In this document: one piece after another, positions 58,728 through 64,000 of the stretch | Numbering within the stretch: position 1 is the first letter of the stretch | Layout of the letters: every line of letters begins with the position of its first letter | Source: Salinicola salarius | GTDB taxonomy: Bacteria; Pseudomonadota; Gammaproteobacteria; Pseudomonadales; Halomonadaceae | Direction: 5' to 3' | DNA: 64,000 nucleotides | Assembly (NCBI RefSeq): GCF_002179555.1 | Contig: NZ_NHOU01000002.1 | Location: forward strand, 62,001-126,000 | Position numbers and translations under genes: made by a program | The notes under the pieces: model-generated | Told to the model about the DNA's origin: nothing | The model's input: the letters and a program-made list of their open reading frames with translations, nothing else | Database searches by the model: none

Positions 58728-59486
58728 TCACGCCGGATTGTCGATATCCACGAAACGGTGCTCGACGTCGAAACGGCTCTTTAGCCACTCGCCCAGAGCC
58801 TGGATACCGTCTCTTTCGGTGGCATGATGCCCCGCCGCAAGGTAGGTAATACCCATTTCGCGCGCCATGTGCGTGGTACGTTCGGAAACCTCGCCGGAAA
58901 TGAAAACGTCCGCTCCCGCCTCGGCCGCCAGTGGCAGCATGTCCTGCGCACCGCCGGTACACCAGGCCACGTTTCGGATGGTACCGGAATGCCCTTCGAT
59001 CAATAGAGGCGTGCGGCCCAGCGCCTGTTCGATGCGAGCCGCAAGCGCCCGGCTATCCAGTTCGGTGTCGGGCTTACCCATCCACAGCAGCCCCTGCCCG
59101 AGCTCGCCATCGAGACAGCGTTCCACCTCGAAGCCCAACCGCCGCCCCAGGCAGGCGTTATTGCCCAGCGTGAGGTGTGCATCCAGCGGTAGATGATAAG
59201 CCAGCAGGTTGAGATCGTTGCTCAATAAGGTGGCGAAACGGCGGCGCTTCATCCCCGTCACGCTGACCGGCTCGTTCTTCCAGAAATACCCGTGGTGCAC
59301 CAGTACGGCATCGGCTCCCCACGCGACGGCCTCGTCCAACAGCGCCTGGCAGGCCGTCACTCCGGTCAGAACCCGACCGATCGACTCCCGTCCCTCTACC
59401 TGCAACCCATTGACCGTGTAATCCTTGAACGCGTCGGTACGCAGCTCCGTATCGATAGCCGCCTGTAGCGTCTGCCGCGAAATCAT
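58728..59486 (-). CDS. NIF3-like dinuclear metal protein (YbgI family)
   Basis: 252 residues, the short bacterial form. Metal ligands H64-H65 in VLVHHGYFWK, the Asp in LPLDAHLTLGNN near 100, and H-x3-E in AGHHATERDG near 219. Family members form toroidal hexamers with two metals; the substrate is not settled (often labelled GTP cyclohydrolase I type 2). Lies head-to-head with degS across 280 bases and tail-to-tail with zapG. Confidence 0.92.
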   Translation of the reverse strand: MISRQTLQAAIDTELRTDAFKDYTVNGLQVEGRESIGRVLTGVTACQALLDEAVAWGADAVLVHHGYFWKNEPVSVTGMKRRRFATLLSNDLNLLAYHLPLDAHLTLGNNACLGRRLGFEVERCLDGELGQGLLWMGKPDTELDSRALAARIEQALGRTPLLIEGHSGTIRNVAWCTGGAQDMLPLAAEAGADVFISGEVSERTTHMAREMGITYLAAGHHATERDGIQALGEWLKSRFDVEHRFVDIDNPA

Positions 59487-59769
59487 ACTGTCTCCCAGCG
59501 GAAAGCCTTGGTGAATGTTACACTTATGTCACTTGTCGCCATGGCCTCGTCCACGTTGCGAGATGTCATGACGGACGTCGTTTCTCTCTCGTCTCCTCTC
59601 GATCGACGAGCCTGATGTGATTGCGTATCCGATCGCTTGCCGCAGTCGACGAGGCTTCGATAAACCGCCTTGCGGCATCATCAAGTCACGAGGATGACAT
59701 ACCGACTCGATGACGCGGCAATACGGATTTAACGAGACCACCCGGGTTTTCAGTCTAAGGACTCAGCAC

Positions 59770-61065
59770 ATGCGCCGCCACCTAGCCGCCTATCTGTGGC
59801 CCGCCCTTTGCGGCATTCTGCTTGCCGTCGTCTTGCTCTACGCGTTTCCATCACTGCTGGGACGAGACACACCCGACGAGACCTCCCGGCCAACTGGCAT
59901 CGCCACCACGACCGGCTCGCAGAACGCCGACCGGCCGCCACCCGATGTCGTCGACGCGCCGGCACTGGATCGTCACGAAGGCCCGGTCAGCTACGCCAGG
60001 GCCGTCAATCGCGCCGCCCCCGCGGTCGTCAACGTCTACTCGTCGCGCGTCGTCGACACCAACCAACACCCATTGATGTCAGACCCCTTCTTCCGCCAGT
60101 TCTATGGCAAGAACATGCCGCAGCGCCAGCGCATGCTGTCGAGCCTCGGCTCCGGCGTGGTAGCCAGCGAAGAAGGCTACATCCTGACCAACAACCACGT
60201 CATCAACGACGCCGACCAGATCCAGGTCGCGCTGCGAGACGGGCGCGAAGCCATTGCTCGGGTCATCGGGACCGATCCGGACAGCGACCTGGCCGTACTC
60301 AAGATCGACATGGAAAACCTGCCGGTCATTCAACTGAGCAACTCTGAAGACATCGCCATCGGTGACGTCACGCTGGCCATCGGCAATCCTTTTGGCGTCG
60401 GCCAGACCGTGACCATGGGCATCATCAGCGCCACCGGGCGCGATCACCTCGGCCTGAGCCGTTATGAAGATTTCATCCAGACCGATGCTGCCATCAACCC
60501 GGGCAATTCCGGCGGCGCGCTGGTGGATGCCAACGGCTCTCTGATCGGTATCAATACGGCGATCTTTTCCCGCTCCGGCGGCTCGCAGGGCATCGGCTTC
60601 GCGATTCCGGCCAATCTGGCACGCGGCATCCTCGACGACATCGTGACCCACGGACGTGTCATCCGCGGCTGGCTGGGCATCGACGCCCAGCAGATGACCC
60701 CGGACCTGGCCGCCTCGTTCGGCCTCAAGACACTGAGCGGAGTCATCATCGCCAATGTGGTGCCCGGCGGCCCTGGAGACGAGGCTGGGCTAAGACCCGG
60801 CGATATTCTGCTGGCGATCGATGGCAAGCCGATCCTCGACCCGCGGGAAACCCAGGTCGACATTGCCGAAATTCCGCCCGGCGCCCAGCTCCCGCTGACC
60901 ATCGTCCGGGGCGGTGAAAAGCGGGAGATCACCTTGACCGTCGGCGAGCGCCCGCAACCTGTCGAGCCCGGCCACGATGCCGCCCGTCAAGCCAATGCAC
61001 CGGCGGACGCCGATGATTCAGCCTCCCCTGCCCCAGGCACCGACACGGAAGGCACCTCTCCATAG
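59770..61065 (+). CDS. degS: Periplasmic stress-sensing serine protease DegS/AlgW
   Basis: 431 residues from ATG 59770 (AAGGA upstream). Membrane anchor at about 8-27, then a trypsin-like protease with His in TNNHVINDAD (near 142), Asp in DSDLAVLKID (near 172) and Ser in INPGNSGGALV (near 247). A single PDZ domain follows (about 305-395). Single PDZ plus anchor identifies DegS/AlgW rather than DegP. It cleaves the anti-sigma factor RseA/MucA upon outer-membrane stress. The tail after about 400 is Pro/Ala/Asp-rich, longer than in E. coli. Confidence 0.94.
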   Translation: MRRHLAAYLWPALCGILLAVVLLYAFPSLLGRDTPDETSRPTGIATTTGSQNADRPPPDVVDAPALDRHEGPVSYARAVNRAAPAVVNVYSSRVVDTNQHPLMSDPFFRQFYGKNMPQRQRMLSSLGSGVVASEEGYILTNNHVINDADQIQVALRDGREAIARVIGTDPDSDLAVLKIDMENLPVIQLSNSEDIAIGDVTLAIGNPFGVGQTVTMGIISATGRDHLGLSRYEDFIQTDAAINPGNSGGALVDANGSLIGINTAIFSRSGGSQGIGFAIPANLARGILDDIVTHGRVIRGWLGIDAQQMTPDLAASFGLKTLSGVIIANVVPGGPGDEAGLRPGDILLAIDGKPILDPRETQVDIAEIPPGAQLPLTIVRGGEKREITLTVGERPQPVEPGHDAARQANAPADADDSASPAPGTDTEGTSP

Positions 61066-61085
61066 CATCATAGGCCAGAAACGAC

Positions 61086-61111
61086 ATCGCCGCCCCGGCA
61101 AGGGCGGCGAT
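61086..61111. terminator. Hairpin between convergent degS and hisD, possible terminator
   Basis: ATCGCCGCCC and GGGCGGCGAT form a 10-bp perfect stem (61086-61095 with 61102-61111), loop CGGCAA. Neither flank has a real T-run (only GTTTC on the minus side), so termination is plausible but not assured. Confidence 0.45.
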
Positions 61112-61135
61112 CGAACCGGTCCGAACGGTGGCTGC

Positions 61136-62446
61136 TCAGCGCTTCAGGCGATTCTCCGCCGAGCGCGCGTGCGCCGTCAGCGACTCCCCTCGCGCCAGCA
61201 CGGAGGCGGTCCGGCCCAGCGTATCGGCCCCTTCCGGGGAGCACTGAATCAGTGAAGAGCGCTTCTGAAAATCGTAGACACCCAGTGGCGACGAAAAGCG
61301 TGCCGTGCCGGAGGTCGGCAGTACGTGGTTGGGGCCGGCGCAGTAGTCGCCCAGCACTTCCGCGGTGTAGCGCCCCATGAAGATGGCGCCGGCGTGGCGC
61401 ACCTTCTCTGCCATCGCCTGTGGCGCCTCCACGGAAAGCTCCAGGTGCTCGGGGGCGATCCGATTGATCAGCTCGACCGCCTGCTCGGGACCGTCGCACA
61501 GCACCAGCGCACCGCGCCGCGCCAGCGATTCGCGGATGATCGCCTCGCGCTCCATGGTCGGCAGCAGCCGCTCGATGGAGGCCTGAACTGCCTCGAGATG
61601 CCCGGCGTCCCAGGTGACGAGAATCGCCTGCGCATCTTCATCGTGTTCGGCCTGCGAGAACAGATCCATTGCCAGCCAGTCGGGATCGGTCCCGCCGTCG
61701 GAAACGACCAGGATCTCGGAGGGGCCGGCGATCATGTCGATGCCCACCTGCCCGAATACCGCGCGCTTGGCCGTCGCCACATAGATATTGCCCGGCCCGA
61801 CGATCTTGTCGACCCGAGGAACGCTCCGAGTGCCATAAGCCAGCGCCGCCACGGCCTGGGCACCGCCCAGCGTGAATACCCGGTCGACCCCGGCAAGATG
61901 CGCCGCAGCCAGCACCAGTTCGTTGACGATGCCATCCGGCGTCGGCACGACCATGATGATTTCGCGCACACCGGCCACGTGCGCCGGCACGGCATTCATC
62001 AGTACCGACGAGGGATAGGCGGCCTTGCCGCCGGGTACGTAGATACCGACCCGATCGAGCGGCGTCACCTTCTGGCCCAGCACGGTGCCATCCGGCTCGC
62101 TGTACTGCCAGGATTCCGGCTTCTGGCGCTCGTGATAGAGCCGGATGCGCTCGGCGGCATGACGCAGCGCCTCGCGCTGTTCCGCCGGCACGCCCTCGAA
62201 TGCCGCCTCGAGACGTTCCGGGCCGATCACCAGCTCGGCCATGTCGGTAGCGGACAGACGGTCGAAGCGGTTGGTGTACTCGATCACGGCGTCGTCACCG
62301 CGCTGGCGAACGGCGGCGATGATCTCCGCGACCCGCCCCCCGACCTCATGGTCGGAGACACCTTCCCAGGCCAGCAGTGAATCGAGACGCGTATCGAAAT
62401 CGGCATCCCGCGTGGTGAGGCGGGCAATGGTAGTCGTTTGGCTCAT
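61136..62446 (-). CDS. hisD: Histidinol dehydrogenase
   Basis: 436 residues from ATG 62446 ([18 protein letters not shown]). Oxidises histidinol to histidine in two NAD-linked steps at a zinc centre. Conserved [21 protein letters not shown] near 132, [21 protein letters not shown] near 205, [13 protein letters not shown] near 230, [14 protein letters not shown] near 253 and IAPEHLEL near 323. 75 bases after hisG, the normal hisG-hisD order. Confidence 0.98.
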   Translation of the reverse strand: MSQTTTIARLTTRDADFDTRLDSLLAWEGVSDHEVGGRVAEIIAAVRQRGDDAVIEYTNRFDRLSATDMAELVIGPERLEAAFEGVPAEQREALRHAAERIRLYHERQKPESWQYSEPDGTVLGQKVTPLDRVGIYVPGGKAAYPSSVLMNAVPAHVAGVREIIMVVPTPDGIVNELVLAAAHLAGVDRVFTLGGAQAVAALAYGTRSVPRVDKIVGPGNIYVATAKRAVFGQVGIDMIAGPSEILVVSDGGTDPDWLAMDLFSQAEHDEDAQAILVTWDAGHLEAVQASIERLLPTMEREAIIRESLARRGALVLCDGPEQAVELINRIAPEHLELSVEAPQAMAEKVRHAGAIFMGRYTAEVLGDYCAGPNHVLPTSGTARFSSPLGVYDFQKRSSLIQCSPEGADTLGRTASVLARGESLTAHARSAENRLKR

Positions 62447-62521
62447 CTTTGCATTCTCTCTACGTTCGGCCGATCGCCGTCCACCGACCGGCACGCCATT
62501 CACGCTTGACGGATCGACGTC

Positions 62522-63169
62522 TCAGGCGGCTGGAAGACGCGTTGCCACGGCTTGACGCAGGCGCTCGATCAGCGGCCTCAGCCGCTCGTGCTTCATCGTC
62601 ATCGACGCCTTGTTGACCACCAGTCGCGTGCTGATGTTCTCGATCAGCTCACGCGGTTCCATGCCGTTGGCCCGCAGGGTATTGCCGGTATCCACGATAT
62701 CGACGATTTCGTCCGCCAGGTTCATCAGCGGCGCCAGTTCCATCGCCCCGTAGAGCTTGATCACCTCGGCCTGGATGCCCTGCTCCGCGTAATAGCGGCG
62801 CGCCACATTGACGAACTTGGTTGCGACCCGCCGCTTGGCATGCGCCGGCTGCGCGCCCACGATGCCCGCCGTCATCAGGCGGCAGCGTGAAATTCCCAGG
62901 TCGAGCGGCTCGTAGAGCCCCTCGGCGCCATGCTCAAGCAGAACGTCCTTGCCGGCTACCCCAAGGTCGGCTGCACCGAGCTGGACATAGGTCGGCACAT
63001 CCACCGCGCGAATGACCACCAGCTTGACGTCGGGCAGGTTGGTATCGAACAGCAGCTTGCGGCTCTTGCCGAAATCGTCCGCCGGCGTGATACCCGCATC
63101 CGCCAGTAGCGGCAGTGTCTCTTCGAGAATACGGCCCTTGGACAGGGCCAGAATCAGTTGGTTGCTCAT
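62522..63169 (-). CDS. hisG: ATP phosphoribosyltransferase, short form
   Basis: 215 residues from ATG 63169 (AAGAGAG upstream); an earlier start would add six residues. First enzyme of histidine synthesis. [16 protein letters not shown] at the N terminus, [14 protein letters not shown] near 66 and [15 protein letters not shown] near 162 are typical. It lacks the C-terminal regulatory ACT-like domain, so it belongs to the short HisG(S) class that needs HisZ, which is not in this window. 18 bases after murA. Confidence 0.97.
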   Translation of the reverse strand: MSNQLILALSKGRILEETLPLLADAGITPADDFGKSRKLLFDTNLPDVKLVVIRAVDVPTYVQLGAADLGVAGKDVLLEHGAEGLYEPLDLGISRCRLMTAGIVGAQPAHAKRRVATKFVNVARRYYAEQGIQAEVIKLYGAMELAPLMNLADEIVDIVDTGNTLRANGMEPRELIENISTRLVVNKASMTMKHERLRPLIERLRQAVATRLPAA

Positions 63170-63187
63170 GTTCTCTCTTGCCGTCAC

Positions 63188-64000
<813 letters not shown>

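Overview
This window is a GC-rich stretch of a gammaproteobacterial chromosome made almost entirely of core genes. Gene order (lpoA-yraN-diaA-dolP, pilB-pilC-pilD-coaE-yacG, lpxC-dciA-secA-argJ with a Nudix/ThiE fusion, murA-hisG-hisD), the TyrA-AroA fusion and the short-form HisG point to the Oceanospirillales/Pseudomonas side of the class, and I think most likely the Halomonadaceae. That placement is inference; no rRNA gene is present. There are no tRNAs, insertion sequences, prophages or CRISPR arrays. The one RNA gene is rnpB.

Layout: 1-3.6 kb holds the tail of fxsA, groES-groEL behind a heat-shock-type promoter, and trmJ. From 3.7 to 13.5 kb, on the minus strand, are gyrA, serC, pheA, tyrA-aroA, cmk and rpsA, an aromatic/serine biosynthesis block. 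From 13.7 to 19.7 kb lie a thioesterase, rdgC, an acyltransferase, a small RIO-type kinase, trkH and an unrecognised 94-residue protein, separated by simple-sequence repeats. From 19.8 to 25.9 kb is the type IV pilus block (pilA opposite pilB-pilC-pilD) running into coaE and yacG. From 26 to 33.2 kb are the MutT/ThiE fusion, argJ, secA, a small exported protein, dciA and lpxC. From 33.3 to 49.5 kb is the division and cell wall (dcw) cluster on the minus strand, rsmH to ftsZ, led by rnpB. From 49.6 to 64 kb are rsmI, lpoA, yraN, diaA, dolP, sspB-sspA, rpsI-rplM, zapE, zapG, a NIF3-family gene, degS, hisD, hisG and a truncated murA.

The most interesting signal is at 31097-31537. A 114-residue protein with a signal peptide sits immediately upstream of secA, where Escherichia coli carries secM, and ends in R-R-G-P-P-V-P-A. 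The codons for its last residues and its stop codon can pair, 11 bp uninterrupted plus 3 bp after a one-base bulge, with the secA ribosome binding site 80 bases downstream. A ribosome paused on the Pro-Pro codons would cover exactly the arm that hides that site. This is the layout of a secretion-monitoring arrest peptide that controls SecA translation, but the arrest motif is RAPP-like rather than the classical SecM motif.

Other points: the dcw cluster lacks mraZ, murB and ddl, starts 39 bases after rnpB without an obvious terminator, and has an AT-rich 337-base gap between ftsQ and ftsA. ihfB is absent next to rpsA, and petABC is absent between rpsI and sspA.
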